39,797 nucleotides of DNA from an uncultured Porphyromonas sp. (GTDB lineage Bacteria; Bacteroidota; Bacteroidia; Bacteroidales; Porphyromonadaceae). The stretch spans positions 1 through 39,797 of the forward strand of contig NZ_CABUAN010000020.1 of NCBI RefSeq assembly GCF_902489635.1. The letters run 5' to 3'. The notes beneath the pieces were generated by a model. It saw only the letters and a list, made by a program, of their open reading frames with translations. It was not told where the DNA came from and searched no databases. Positions 9,801 to 17,206 of this stretch are shown here, piece by piece. Both the position numbers and the translations under genes were made by a program. The number at the start of each line of letters is the position of its first letter. Positions within the stretch are counted from its first letter, which is position 1.

Positions 9801-10098
9801 ATGGGTCTACCAAACCCTCGGCATGGGCAAGGTCGTCGGCATGCCAGTACCAGGCACTATGACCTCGGTCAACTGGGTCACCATGCAGAACCCGCTGCTC
9901 TTCTTCGGCATTCCTGCCGTAGGTTATCGCACCCAGCAGGGAGACTTCCTCGAGAATAAGCAGCTCGAGCCCGATGTCGTGGTTCCGCTCGACTACAACC
10001 GCGTCCTCGAGGGACACGATAGTCAGCTAGAAGCAGCCGTACGCGTACTCCTGGAGGAGGTCAAGGCGCATCCGCAGCCTACCTTCCCCAAGCGATAA
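6805..10098 (+). CDS. Secreted tricorn-like S41 protease with beta-propeller and PDZ domains
   Basis: 1097 aa with an N-terminal signal peptide (basic start, LLLLLALSA core, cut after about AVAQ), so it acts in the periplasm or outside. Residues ~30-650 are beta-propeller (TolB/WD40-like PD40 repeats such as SPDGNQIAF, SPDGKRIAF, SPDSRWIAF). A short tricorn C1-like segment follows (~690-780), then a PDZ domain (~790-880, GDRIVAINGTRI). The C-terminal peptidase core has the DIRYNGGG motif and YSNAHG, in which S993 is the likely nucleophile. This is the Tricorn architecture, which degrades oligopeptides. The more common Ser-Asp-Ala-Glu around the nucleophile is Ser-Asn-Ala-His here, so activity should be checked. 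Downstream gene of the clpC-htpG run, ended by the terminator at 10187. Confidence 0.9.
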   Translation: MKRNTSLCKRLLLLLALSATWLVGAVAQETPRWLRYAQISPDGNQIAFCYQGDIYIVDAIGGEARLLTGSDGYESNPTWSPDGKRIAFMSNRDGHRSIYTMSALGGDVKRITHHSGNSHTVECYTPDGRFIIMSESLQQPATSALNPSGILSQLYMIPVDGGTPMLYNPRPLETVTFSHRGDRYVAQDIKGFENKWRKHHTSSVTRDIYIVDPKTGATTACTLEPGEDLSPVFGPDDQTIFFISERGKSNSLNVWKQRIGEQTAQQVTSFRNHPVRFLSISRSGRLCFAYDGDLYTMTEGRSPQKVQITLRTEGPKDKVYRRTASSGGSSFTPSSDGKQLAFIMRGDVYVTSVEHGTTKRITQSAGAEESVTWSPDSKTLVYDSRRDGKHILYKATIASDKELDFASATIIKEEPLMPECKMEQALPQYSPDGKLIAFVGDRKCIYTYNVESKKLTQVTSGKDQPEMHGYISFEWSPDSRWIAFGYTPNVHAPFGDVGLVKATGGEVINLTNTGYFSDLTGWVMEGNAILFTSDRYGMRNHASWGSMSDAFLVFLNRKAYEKFSMTPEERDLYDRAGLDTLQYGADPVPAEESAKKKDETKPIVVEIQGIEDRIVRLTPNSSDLADAYVDADGKNLYYLSAFEGGYNLWQTDLREGNTSMLRQLDLSGSAYMRPTPKGDKIFVISSGRVQCFTPASKKFEPVNYRARVELDSYAEREAMYDFMVREEGLRFYRADMHGVDWKGLTDHYRQFLPHIATNEDFSEMLSEILGELNVSHTGSGYRQSSSEPATGHLGLLYNWYSLPLEGIIVDEIVTGGPFDTYLTKLQPGDRIVAINGTRIDHHTDWRDLLAGTTGTLTAVTFYSNKEQKEITEAVRPISSGRFSGLLYKRWVKAREAEVQRLSNGRLGYVHIPSMGDDEFRTVYSEVMGKYYQCDGIVIDIRYNGGGRLHEDLETFFSGKAYLQQEVRGQDYCTMPSKRWTKPSVMLVCEADYSNAHGSPWVYQTLGMGKVVGMPVPGTMTSVNWVTMQNPLLFFGIPAVGYRTQQGDFLENKQLEPDVVVPLDYNRVLEGHDSQLEAAVRVLLEEVKAHPQPTFPKR

Positions 10099-10186
10099 GC
10101 CGCAAACGAAGCTAGCACCGCTTACCCTGCGGTAAAAGCTAACATACTCAGTGAGGAGCATCACGCCTCCCCACTAAATTCCCCAA

Positions 10187-10225
10187 AGAGAGGAGATGTC
10201 GTCATCGGCGTCTCCTCTCTTTTTG
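10187..10225 (+). terminator. Rho-independent terminator after the tricorn-like gene
   Basis: AGAGAGGAGA (10187-10196) pairs with TCTCCTCTCT (10211-10220), followed by a T run. It lies about 90 bp after the stop codon. Confidence 0.88.
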
Positions 10226-10261
10226 TCGTCTTATCCGCCTCTTTCCTTGCCTCCATCGGGT

Positions 10262-10405
10262 GAAACTCCAGTTTCATACGGGGGAGCCTAAAGTTTCCAA
10301 CGGAGGAAACTGAACTTTCCAACGCTGGGAAAAAAGATTTCCAAGGGAGGAAAATAAAATTTCCACCGTTGGAAATTTATTTTTCCAAGGCTGGAAACTT
10401 TTTGG
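10262..10405. repeat. 22-bp tandem palindromic array (TTTCC/GGAAA type)
   Basis: TTTCC half-sites begin at 10294, 10316, 10338, 10360 and 10382, an exact 22-bp period. Each is followed by an inverted GGAAA or GGGAAA half-site about six bases later. Unit interiors differ, but spacing and half-sites are kept. The left edge is CAGTTTCATACGGGG, matching the edge of the array at 244-339. It lies between the convergent tricorn-like and gmk genes. Confidence 0.88.
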
Positions 10406-10445
10406 AAAACTAGTCGGAGCAGAGAACAGACCCATCGACTGAACG

Positions 10446-10567
10446 GTTCCTCCGTTGGAACTGAAAAGTTCCTCCCTTGGAACTCGAAAGTTCCTCCCTT
10501 GGAACTCGAAAGTTCCTCCCTTGGAACTAAAAAGTTCCAAGAGGGGAACTATTCTTGGAACTCGTAT
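10446..10567. repeat. 22-bp tandem palindromic array (GTTCC/GGAAC type); inverted near-copy of 36327-36470
   Basis: GTTCC begins at 10446, 10468, 10490, 10512 and 10534, a 22-bp period. Each unit is GTTCC, six bases, GGAAC, then a six-base A-rich spacer. The right edge (GGAACTCGTATG preceded by an irregular unit) is the reverse complement of the left edge of the 36327 array. That makes the two arrays related copies in opposite orientations. Confidence 0.9.
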
Positions 10568-10597
10568 GTGCTACTAGATCAAGCTGATACGAATGGC

Positions 10598-10636
10598 AGA
10601 AGGCTCAGCTATCCAGGGAGGACAGCTGAGCCTTCT
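10598..10636. terminator. Perfect 13-bp stem-loop between convergent genes, possible gmk terminator
   Basis: AGAAGGCTCAGCT (10598-10610) is perfectly complementary to AGCTGAGCCTTCT (10624-10636). On the minus strand it lies about 58 bp past the gmk stop. The T tract is poor on both strands, so termination efficiency is uncertain. Confidence 0.6.
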
Positions 10637-10693
10637 ATTTGTCGATAAAGCGGGATTACGCTACGCGCACTCGCTTGTAGAGCGTGGAGTAAG

Positions 10694-11260
10694 TTACTGG
10701 CTGATCGTGTCGCGGATGATCTGTGCGACCTGCGAGACACAGAGCTTGAGGTCGTCATTGACCACGGTGTGGTCAAACTGCTCGGCAAAGTTGATTTCAT
10801 ACGAAGCACGACGCATCCGCTCCTCGACCAGCTCGGGGCTCTCGGTGCCTCGTGACTCTAGCCGGCGACGCAGCTCCGCAAAGGTGGGTGGCATGAGGAA
10901 AATACTGACCACCTTGTCTCTGTAAGCCTCTTGGATGCGCATCGCCCCGACGGCATCGACGTCAAAGAGGATGTTGCGCCCCATACCAGCTAGCCGGTCA
11001 ACCTCGCTGCGGAGCGTGCCGTAGTACTTGCCGGGGTAGACCTCCACATACTCGACGAGGCGATCCTCAGCGATCAACTTCTTGAACTGCTCGGGCGTGT
11101 AGAAGTAGTACTCCACACCATGCTGCTCATTGCCTCGCGGCGGACGGCTCGTGGCGGATATGCTGAAGGAGAGTCGCAGGCTCTCGTCTTGCATGAGTTG
11201 CTGGATGACGGTGCTTTTGCCAGAGCCTGAGGGGGCTGAGATAAGGATGAGATGTGACAT
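10694..11260 (-). CDS. gmk: Guanylate kinase
   Basis: Converts GMP plus ATP to GDP and ADP in purine nucleotide metabolism, in the cytoplasm. 188 aa from the ATG at 11260 (MSHLILIS), which matches the usual family N-terminus; an in-frame ATG four codons earlier (11272) is possible. The P-loop APSGSGKST is at the start. It is followed by a TSRPPRGNE segment of the GMP-binding domain and VEYVEVYPGKYYGT, also typical of GMP recognition. Length is normal for the family. It sits directly after yicC (about 8-20 bp), a common pairing in bacteria, and converges on the tricorn-like gene. Confidence 0.97.
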   Translation of the reverse strand: MSHLILISAPSGSGKSTVIQQLMQDESLRLSFSISATSRPPRGNEQHGVEYYFYTPEQFKKLIAEDRLVEYVEVYPGKYYGTLRSEVDRLAGMGRNILFDVDAVGAMRIQEAYRDKVVSIFLMPPTFAELRRRLESRGTESPELVEERMRRASYEINFAEQFDHTVVNDDLKLCVSQVAQIIRDTISQ

Positions 11261-11279
11261 AGCTTTTGGCACTTAGGGT

Positions 11280-12173
11280 TTATAGTACGTTGAGGACTTG
11301 CTCCTTGATCTGCTCTAGCTCGTCTTTCATCTGGACGACGAGCTGCTGCATGGCAGCGTTGTTACTCTTGGAGCCTAGGGTATTGATCTCACGCCCCATC
11401 TCCTGAGCGATGAAGCCGAGCTTCTTGCCCCTAGAGGGATCGGGATCGCCGGACTGGGCTAGCACCTCACGGAAGTAGCGGATATGGTTGGCGAGTCGGT
11501 TCTTCTCCTCGCTAATGTCTAGCTTCTCGATGTAGTAGATGAGCTCCTGCTCTAGCCTTGCCTCGTCGTACTGTATGGAGGTGAGCTGGACTAGTCGCTC
11601 CTCGAGCTTGCTCCGAAGGTCTGTGATGCGACTCTGCTCGTAGGGGTCAACCTCTGCAAGCAAAGCGGCGATGCGGTCAAGCTTCTCCACAAAGATGCGC
11701 TCGAGCGATGCGCCCTCTTGCTCTCTAAAAGCGTTGAACTGATCAACGGCCTCCCCGATAGCTTGGCTCAGCAGCTGCATATCTTCGTCGGTGAGGGGCG
11801 TCTCGCCCTGCTCTACGATGACGCCTGGGTAGCTGAGCAAGAGACGTGTCAGATCTTCGGGCTGAGGAATGCCTTCGGCCTCTATGGCACTATGGATCTG
11901 ATCGTAGTAAGCATGGAGGAGAGACGCATTGATCTGTACTTGAGGGGAGGTGCCTAGCGAATTATCGGCCGTGCGAATGGTCACATCGACCTTGCCTCTA
12001 AAGAGTGTGGGGATCAAGATGCCACGAAGCTCTATCTCTCGGTCTCGTAGGATGGAGGGGAGTCGGAGCGAGAGGTCGAGCTGCTTGCTATTGACGGAGC
12101 GGATTGAGACCTCGTAGGTGACACCCTCTAGGAGTAGCTGACTGCTACCATATCCTGTCATGGAGTAAATCAT
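11280..12173 (-). CDS. yicC: YicC/YloC family endoribonuclease
   Basis: 297 aa starting MIYSMTGYG, the hallmark N-terminus of the YicC family. An open frame continues upstream to 12620 but runs antiparallel-free into secA coding sequence, so the ATG at 12173 is chosen. The C-terminal conserved block KKLGFIAQEMGREINTLGSK is present; family members are metal-dependent endoribonucleases involved in RNA turnover. The long acidic helical middle is typical. A candidate -7 element (TACCTTTG on the minus strand, 12200-12207) lies just upstream, after the secA terminator, so yicC-gmk is likely its own transcription unit. Biological targets in Bacteroidota are unknown. Confidence 0.93.
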   Translation of the reverse strand: MIYSMTGYGSSQLLLEGVTYEVSIRSVNSKQLDLSLRLPSILRDREIELRGILIPTLFRGKVDVTIRTADNSLGTSPQVQINASLLHAYYDQIHSAIEAEGIPQPEDLTRLLLSYPGVIVEQGETPLTDEDMQLLSQAIGEAVDQFNAFREQEGASLERIFVEKLDRIAALLAEVDPYEQSRITDLRSKLEERLVQLTSIQYDEARLEQELIYYIEKLDISEEKNRLANHIRYFREVLAQSGDPDPSRGKKLGFIAQEMGREINTLGSKSNNAAMQQLVVQMKDELEQIKEQVLNVL

Positions 12174-12199
12174 AGTCTTACGCTGTGTGGGGATCAAAG

Positions 12200-12207
12200 C
12201 AAAGGTA
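12200..12207 (-). promoter_or_regulatory. Candidate -7 element for yicC-gmk
   Basis: A perfect TACCTTTG on the minus strand 27 bp before the yicC ATG. No convincing TTG lies 19 nt further upstream, so only the -7 half is supported. Confidence 0.5.
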
Positions 12208-12253
12208 GCGTCGTGCACTACCCTACTGCGTCCCAGTTGACTTTTGGGAAATA

Positions 12254-12290
12254 GCAAAAAGGGGCAAAGCTTTTTGCCAAAGCCTGCCCC
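12254..12290 (-). terminator. Rho-independent terminator of secA
   Basis: On the minus strand GGGGCA (12290-12285) pairs with TGCCCC (12266-12261), with additional internal pairing of AAGC segments. It is followed by TTTTT. It begins about 14 bp after the secA stop. Confidence 0.8.
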
Positions 12291-12303
12291 TATATGATGA
12301 TGT

Positions 12304-15300
12304 CTAGGCGTTGCGCCCGTGACAATTCTTATACTTCTTACCGCTACCGCAAGGGCATGGGTCGTTGCGACCGATCTTTTGCTCCTTGACAATAGGCTGA
12401 GCCTTAGGCTGTGAAGCCTGTGTGGCGGCTTGTCCAGCTTGACGCTGCGCCTCCTGCTGGCTAGCGATCTCGTCCTTGGTCTCACGGTACTGACTACGAT
12501 CTGTGTGTCGCTCGGTCTGCGCCTCACGGACGGAGAGACTAGAGCCGGTCTCATCGTCAGCGGGTAGCGGTATGCGACCACGCGTGAGGATGGTAGCGGT
12601 CTTGCGGTTGAGTCCGTCAAGCATATCGCTAAAGAGGTCGTAGGACTCTAGCTTGTAGATGAGGAGTGGGTCCTTGTTCTCGTAGCTAGCGTTTTGCACA
12701 GAGTTGCGCAGCTCGTCCATCTCACGGAGGTGCTCCTTCCAGGCATCATCGAGGGTGTAGAGCATGATCGTCTTGTGAAACTCCTTGACGATGCTCTTGC
12801 CCTCAGTGCGGTCTGCCTCGGCGAGGTCGCAAGGGATGTTGTACACCTTATTACCATCCGTGATCGGTATGATGATGCGCTTGAACTTGTCGCCCTGCGT
12901 CTCGTAGAGGTTGTGCAGGATCGGGTAAGCGACCGTGGCGATCTTCTCGCCCTTGTGGTTGAGTGCCTGATAGACTGTCTCAAAGGTCTTGTCGACCACC
13001 TCATTCGTGTGGCTCGACTTGAAGGCTTCAGGAGTCAGCTCAGTCTCTACGGCCAGCACCGAGAGGAGCTCGTTGCGGAAGCCCTCGTAGTCGTCCGCCT
13101 CCTTATTCTTATTGACAATCGCCTCAGTCACGTCGTAGAGCATGTTAAGCACATCCATACCGATGCGCTCGCCCATCAAAGCGTGGCGACGCTTCTCATA
13201 GATACCCTTACGCTGTGAGTTCATCACATCATCGTACTCTAGGAGGCGCTTACGGATACCGAAGTTGTTCTCCTCGACCTTTTTCTGCGCACGCTCTACA
13301 GAGTTGCTGAGCATCTTATTCTCAAGAGCTTCACCCTCGCCAAAGCCCATACGATCCATCAGCGAAGCAATACGATCACTCGCAAAGAGTCGCATCAAGT
13401 GATCCTCTAGCGAGATGAAGAAGACAGAGCTACCGGGGTCTCCCTGACGACCAGCACGACCACGCAACTGTCTATCCACACGGCGTGACTCATGTCGTTC
13501 CGTACCGATGATGGCTAGTCCACCAGCCTCACGCACCTCTGGCGAGAGCTTGATATCAGTACCACGACCAGCCATGTTGGTTGCGATGGTTACGGTGCCA
13601 GCTTGACCAGCCTGAGCGACGATTTCGGCCTCCTTCTGGTGTAGCTTAGCATTGAGCACCTGATGGGGGATCTTGCGCAGCGAAAGCATACGACTGAGCA
13701 GCTCACTGATGTCGACCGAAGTGGTACCCACTAGCACTGGACGACCAGCCGCTATGAGTCGCTCGATCTCCTCGATGACTGCATTGTACTTCTCGCGAGC
13801 CGTCTTGTAGATACGATCGTTCTGATCATCACGAATCACGGGGCGGTTGGTCGGGATGACCACCACGTCGAGCTTGTAGATGTCCCAAAACTCTCCCGCC
13901 TCAGTCTCAGCCGTACCGGTCATACCCGCCAGCTTGTGGTACATACGGAAGTAGTTTTGCAGGGTAATGGTCGCAAAGGTCTGCGTTGCAGCCTCGACCT
14001 TGACGCGCTCCTTAGCCTCGATAGCTTGGTGTAGACCGTCCGAGTAGCGACGACCATCCATGAGACGACCGGTCTGCTCGTCGACAATCATCACCTTATT
14101 GTCTATGACCACATACTGATCATCACGCTCGAAGAGAGCGTAGGCCTTAAAGAGCTGATTGACCGTGTGGACACGCTCGCTCTTGATCGCATAGTTGGTG
14201 ATGAGCTCGTCCTTCTTAGCAGCATACTCAGAGGGAGCGAGGTGCTCGCCCTCCAGCTCTGCTAGCTGAGATGCAATGTCTGGGAGTACGAAGAAAGAGG
14301 CATCCTCAGCACCCTTCGAAAGCATCTCGATACCCTTATCTGTGAGGGTGATGCTATTCATCTTCTCGTCGATGACGAAGTAAAGCGGGTCGGTGACGAT
14401 GTGCATCTGGCGCATGTTCTCCGCCATATAGATCTCCTCGGTCTTGAGCATAGAGGCTTTGATGCCTGGCTCACTGAGGTACTTGATGAGAGGCTTGTAC
14501 TTAGGTAGTCCCTTGAAGACACGGAAAAGGAGGAGGAAGCCCTCGTCTACCTCTTTCTTGTCCTCGCTACCGATCTTCTTCTTCGCCTCTACGAGTAGCT
14601 TAGATACTAAATCTTTCTGAGCGTTGACCACCTTCTCGACATTGGGCAGGTACTCCTCAAAGAGCTGATCCTCCCCCTGAGGCGTAGGACCAGATATGAT
14701 CAGAGGCGTACGGGCATCGTCGATAAGGACCGAGTCCACCTCATCCACAATGGCGTAGTTGTGCGGACGCTGCACGAGGTCTGAGGGCGCTGTCGCCATG
14801 TTGTCTCTTAGGTAGTCAAAGCCGAACTCATTGTTCGTACCGAAGGTGATGTCTGCATTGTAAGCTTTGCGGCGGCCCTCGCTATTGGGCTTGTGCTTGT
14901 CGATACAGTCGACGCTCAGCCCGTGGAACATATAGAGCGGTCCCATCCACTCGGAGTCACGCTTAGCCAGATAGTCATTGACCGTGACCACATGGACGCC
15001 ATTACCTGGTAGCGCATTGAGGAAGACAGGCAGGGTAGCTACGAGCGTTTTACCCTCACCCGTTGCCATCTCGGCTATCTTACCCTTGTGCAGTACGACA
15101 CCACCGATGAGCTGTACATCGTAGTGTACCATATCCCAAGTGACCTCGTTGCCTCCTGCTACCCAGAGGTTGTGGTAGATCGCCTTGTCACCATCGATCT
15201 CCACGAAGTCGTGATCTATCGACAGATCTCTATCCATCTGCGTGGCAGTGACGACGATCGTCTCATTATTGGCAAAGCGTCGTGCAGTCTCCTTGACAAT

Positions 15301-15636
15301 AGCAAAGGCCGTGGGGAGGATCTCGTCGAGCTTGACCTCGATCTTCTCCAGGACGTCCTTCTCTATCTTATCAATTTTAGACCAAGCCTCTTCACGGGCG
15401 TCTATGTCGAGATCTTCGATGCCCTCTTTGAGCTTAGCAATCTCGGCACGCTCCGAGGCGACATACTCGTTGATCTCGTTGCGTAGCTGCTGTGTGCGAT
15501 CTCTCAGAGCATCATCGCTGAGAGCCTGTATGGAGGGTTCGACCTCCTTGATTTTCTTAATGTAGGGTGTTATCTCCTTGAGGTCTCGCTGAGACTTACT
15601 GCCAAAGAGCTTTGTGATGATATTACTGAGAGCCAT
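12304..15636 (-). CDS. secA: Preprotein translocase ATPase SecA
   Basis: The motor ATPase that drives Sec-dependent export through SecYEG. 1110 aa from the ATG at 15636 (MALSNIITKLFG); an upstream in-frame ATG at 15690 would overlap the preceding gene and is rejected. Walker A is MATGEGKT (K196), and DEVDSVLID marks the Walker B region. The helicase motifs TNMAGRGTDI and QLRGRAGRQGDPG are both present. The tail carries the zinc-binding motif DPCPCGSGKKYKNCHG used for SecB/ribosome contact. The length, over 1000 aa with inserts, is normal for Bacteroidota. It starts 10 bp after the alkaline-phosphatase-like gene and ends the operon. Confidence 0.98.
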   Translation of the reverse strand: MALSNIITKLFGSKSQRDLKEITPYIKKIKEVEPSIQALSDDALRDRTQQLRNEINEYVASERAEIAKLKEGIEDLDIDAREEAWSKIDKIEKDVLEKIEVKLDEILPTAFAIVKETARRFANNETIVVTATQMDRDLSIDHDFVEIDGDKAIYHNLWVAGGNEVTWDMVHYDVQLIGGVVLHKGKIAEMATGEGKTLVATLPVFLNALPGNGVHVVTVNDYLAKRDSEWMGPLYMFHGLSVDCIDKHKPNSEGRRKAYNADITFGTNNEFGFDYLRDNMATAPSDLVQRPHNYAIVDEVDSVLIDDARTPLIISGPTPQGEDQLFEEYLPNVEKVVNAQKDLVSKLLVEAKKKIGSEDKKEVDEGFLLLFRVFKGLPKYKPLIKYLSEPGIKASMLKTEEIYMAENMRQMHIVTDPLYFVIDEKMNSITLTDKGIEMLSKGAEDASFFVLPDIASQLAELEGEHLAPSEYAAKKDELITNYAIKSERVHTVNQLFKAYALFERDDQYVVIDNKVMIVDEQTGRLMDGRRYSDGLHQAIEAKERVKVEAATQTFATITLQNYFRMYHKLAGMTGTAETEAGEFWDIYKLDVVVIPTNRPVIRDDQNDRIYKTAREKYNAVIEEIERLIAAGRPVLVGTTSVDISELLSRMLSLRKIPHQVLNAKLHQKEAEIVAQAGQAGTVTIATNMAGRGTDIKLSPEVREAGGLAIIGTERHESRRVDRQLRGRAGRQGDPGSSVFFISLEDHLMRLFASDRIASLMDRMGFGEGEALENKMLSNSVERAQKKVEENNFGIRKRLLEYDDVMNSQRKGIYEKRRHALMGERIGMDVLNMLYDVTEAIVNKNKEADDYEGFRNELLSVLAVETELTPEAFKSSHTNEVVDKTFETVYQALNHKGEKIATVAYPILHNLYETQGDKFKRIIIPITDGNKVYNIPCDLAEADRTEGKSIVKEFHKTIMLYTLDDAWKEHLREMDELRNSVQNASYENKDPLLIYKLESYDLFSDMLDGLNRKTATILTRGRIPLPADDETGSSLSVREAQTERHTDRSQYRETKDEIASQQEAQRQAGQAATQASQPKAQPIVKEQKIGRNDPCPCGSGKKYKNCHGRNA

Positions 15637-15646
15637 AAGTGGTTGA

Positions 15647-17206
15647 TTATTTCTGATTGAATAGGATAAAGAGTGGCGTGCCGTCAGCACTCATCGGCTG
15701 AGGGACACAGAGTAGGTATGCGAGCGAAGGGGCGACCGCATCGTACGATATAGGCTCCGTAAGCCTCTGCAAAGCTACGCCAGGAGCCATCAGGATAAAG
15801 GGAGCCGTGACATGTCGCTGTCTCTGCTGCTCGACACCCGGCTTCTCTCCCGCCACCTCTGCAAAAGGTGCTAGAGCCAGTAGCACATCGCCCGCATAGC
15901 TACGATAGCTATGCGAGTACAGAGGCTTAGCCCAGGCAGGCTGTGATAGCCCCCTCTGTAGTTGATATGCAGGGATTGCCCCGATGACACCTTCCATCTC
16001 GGATACAAAAGTAGCAAGATTATTGCTCATATCCTGCATATCGACCTTCTTATCTGCTATCTCCTTCTTATTTAGATGGAGCGTCTGGTGACTGTAGGCC
16101 ATGACCCAGTCGTTGCGCCCATAGATGGCCGAGAGGTAGAGATTAGCTAGTGCGATACACTTGGCAGGGTCGAAAGTGACGACCGAGCGACGAGAAGGAG
16201 CCTTCGGCTGAGCTAAGTTTGCAACAGGGACTCCAACGATATTGAGCGCATAATGGTCTGCACCATATAATTCTTGCAGTAGAGCAGTGATCTGATGTAC
16301 CTGCTCATTGAGCCGAGCGTAAGCGTCTTGTTGCTCTGGCGAATAGTCCGCATAGGCTACCCCACGGGTGCCCACCTCCAGGTCTAAGACCATAACGATG
16401 AGCGTAGGCGACGTGCGACGCGCTTTGTGAGCGTAGCGTATGAACTCCTTGGATAGGTCTGTGATCGCATCATTGGCAAAGGGCGAAGTCAAGAGGTCGC
16501 TCATACGCCAAGCACCTTCGAAGGTATGCGCAAAACTACCCTCCTTCGCGCCTTTCGAGAGAGGTTTCCAGACGGTCGGTGTCGTGCGTCCGCCCAGCAT
16601 GCGCTGCTCATTGTTTGCCTTGAGAGCCAAGGCAGGCAGACCGCCGTAGAAGTTGGTCGTAGCCCACCAACCGCTATGCTTATCGATCCATATAGCACCC
16701 TCAGAATCGTGTCCCGCCACAGCAATAGCATCGTTGGCACGGCTCGCTATGGCATAGACAATCGCATCACCCTGCGAAGAGCCTCTGAGTACGTCTGTGA
16801 GCAGTTCGCTACGCAAGGCACCCGCAGGAGCTAGCTGCTCTGCGCTATTGATGCCTCGATAGTCTCTATTCGCAAAGGTAGACTCCGACCGCTGCGTCAC
16901 CGCATCATACCGCTCAGCTTGGTACACACCATGTATCTCTGGCATAGCACCAGCCGAGAGCGAAGCCAGTCGCGCCACCTCGTCTAGCAACGGGTAAGGA
17001 TAGCGAATGTCGGGTGCTACCGCTCCCTGCTTCATCACTCCGTTTAGGCCATTGCCACCCCACCCTGCTCGATAACTATCCAGCAGGTCGGTGCGTAGTC
17101 CCTTGACATAGATCTGCACCAGTATGTCAGGTCTCGTGCGTTGCGCCGATAGTGCCAGCGGTAGCAGACAACTTAATGTGAGGAGGAGATAGCGAATAGG
17201 TCTCAT
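15647..17206 (-). CDS. Exported alkaline-phosphatase-superfamily protein with degenerate active site
   Basis: 519 aa with a clear signal peptide (LLLTLSCLLPLALSAQ, cut near 21-22). The fold signature of PafA-like alkaline phosphatase/phosphodiesterases is recognisable: PDILVQIYVKGLR near residue 26, MPEIHGVYQAERYD at 88-101, and SPEQQDAYARL later. The catalytic positions do not match. The usual VDQMR metal-ligand aspartate is Lys (K35 region). The Thr-x-x-Gly-His nucleophile segment reads DEVARLA (75-81). The expected Asp-His of the DHG motif is replaced by VGVPVAN. I infer a pseudoenzyme, perhaps a binding or scaffolding protein in the periplasm. It overlaps the DUF4105 gene by ATGA and precedes secA by 10 bp. 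Function not established. Confidence 0.8.
   Translation of the reverse strand: MRPIRYLLLTLSCLLPLALSAQRTRPDILVQIYVKGLRTDLLDSYRAGWGGNGLNGVMKQGAVAPDIRYPYPLLDEVARLASLSAGAMPEIHGVYQAERYDAVTQRSESTFANRDYRGINSAEQLAPAGALRSELLTDVLRGSSQGDAIVYAIASRANDAIAVAGHDSEGAIWIDKHSGWWATTNFYGGLPALALKANNEQRMLGGRTTPTVWKPLSKGAKEGSFAHTFEGAWRMSDLLTSPFANDAITDLSKEFIRYAHKARRTSPTLIVMVLDLEVGTRGVAYADYSPEQQDAYARLNEQVHQITALLQELYGADHYALNIVGVPVANLAQPKAPSRRSVVTFDPAKCIALANLYLSAIYGRNDWVMAYSHQTLHLNKKEIADKKVDMQDMSNNLATFVSEMEGVIGAIPAYQLQRGLSQPAWAKPLYSHSYRSYAGDVLLALAPFAEVAGEKPGVEQQRQRHVTAPFILMAPGVALQRLTEPISYDAVAPSLAYLLCVPQPMSADGTPLFILFNQK

Noticed and set aside
10274..10540. 88-aa reverse-strand frame in the tandem arrays
   Set aside because: A product of 22-bp repeats lacking stops; low complexity and no expression signals.
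12174..12620. 149-residue N-terminal extension of YicC
   Set aside because: It runs through the secA terminator and the 3' end of secA; the family start MIYSMTGYG is at 12173.
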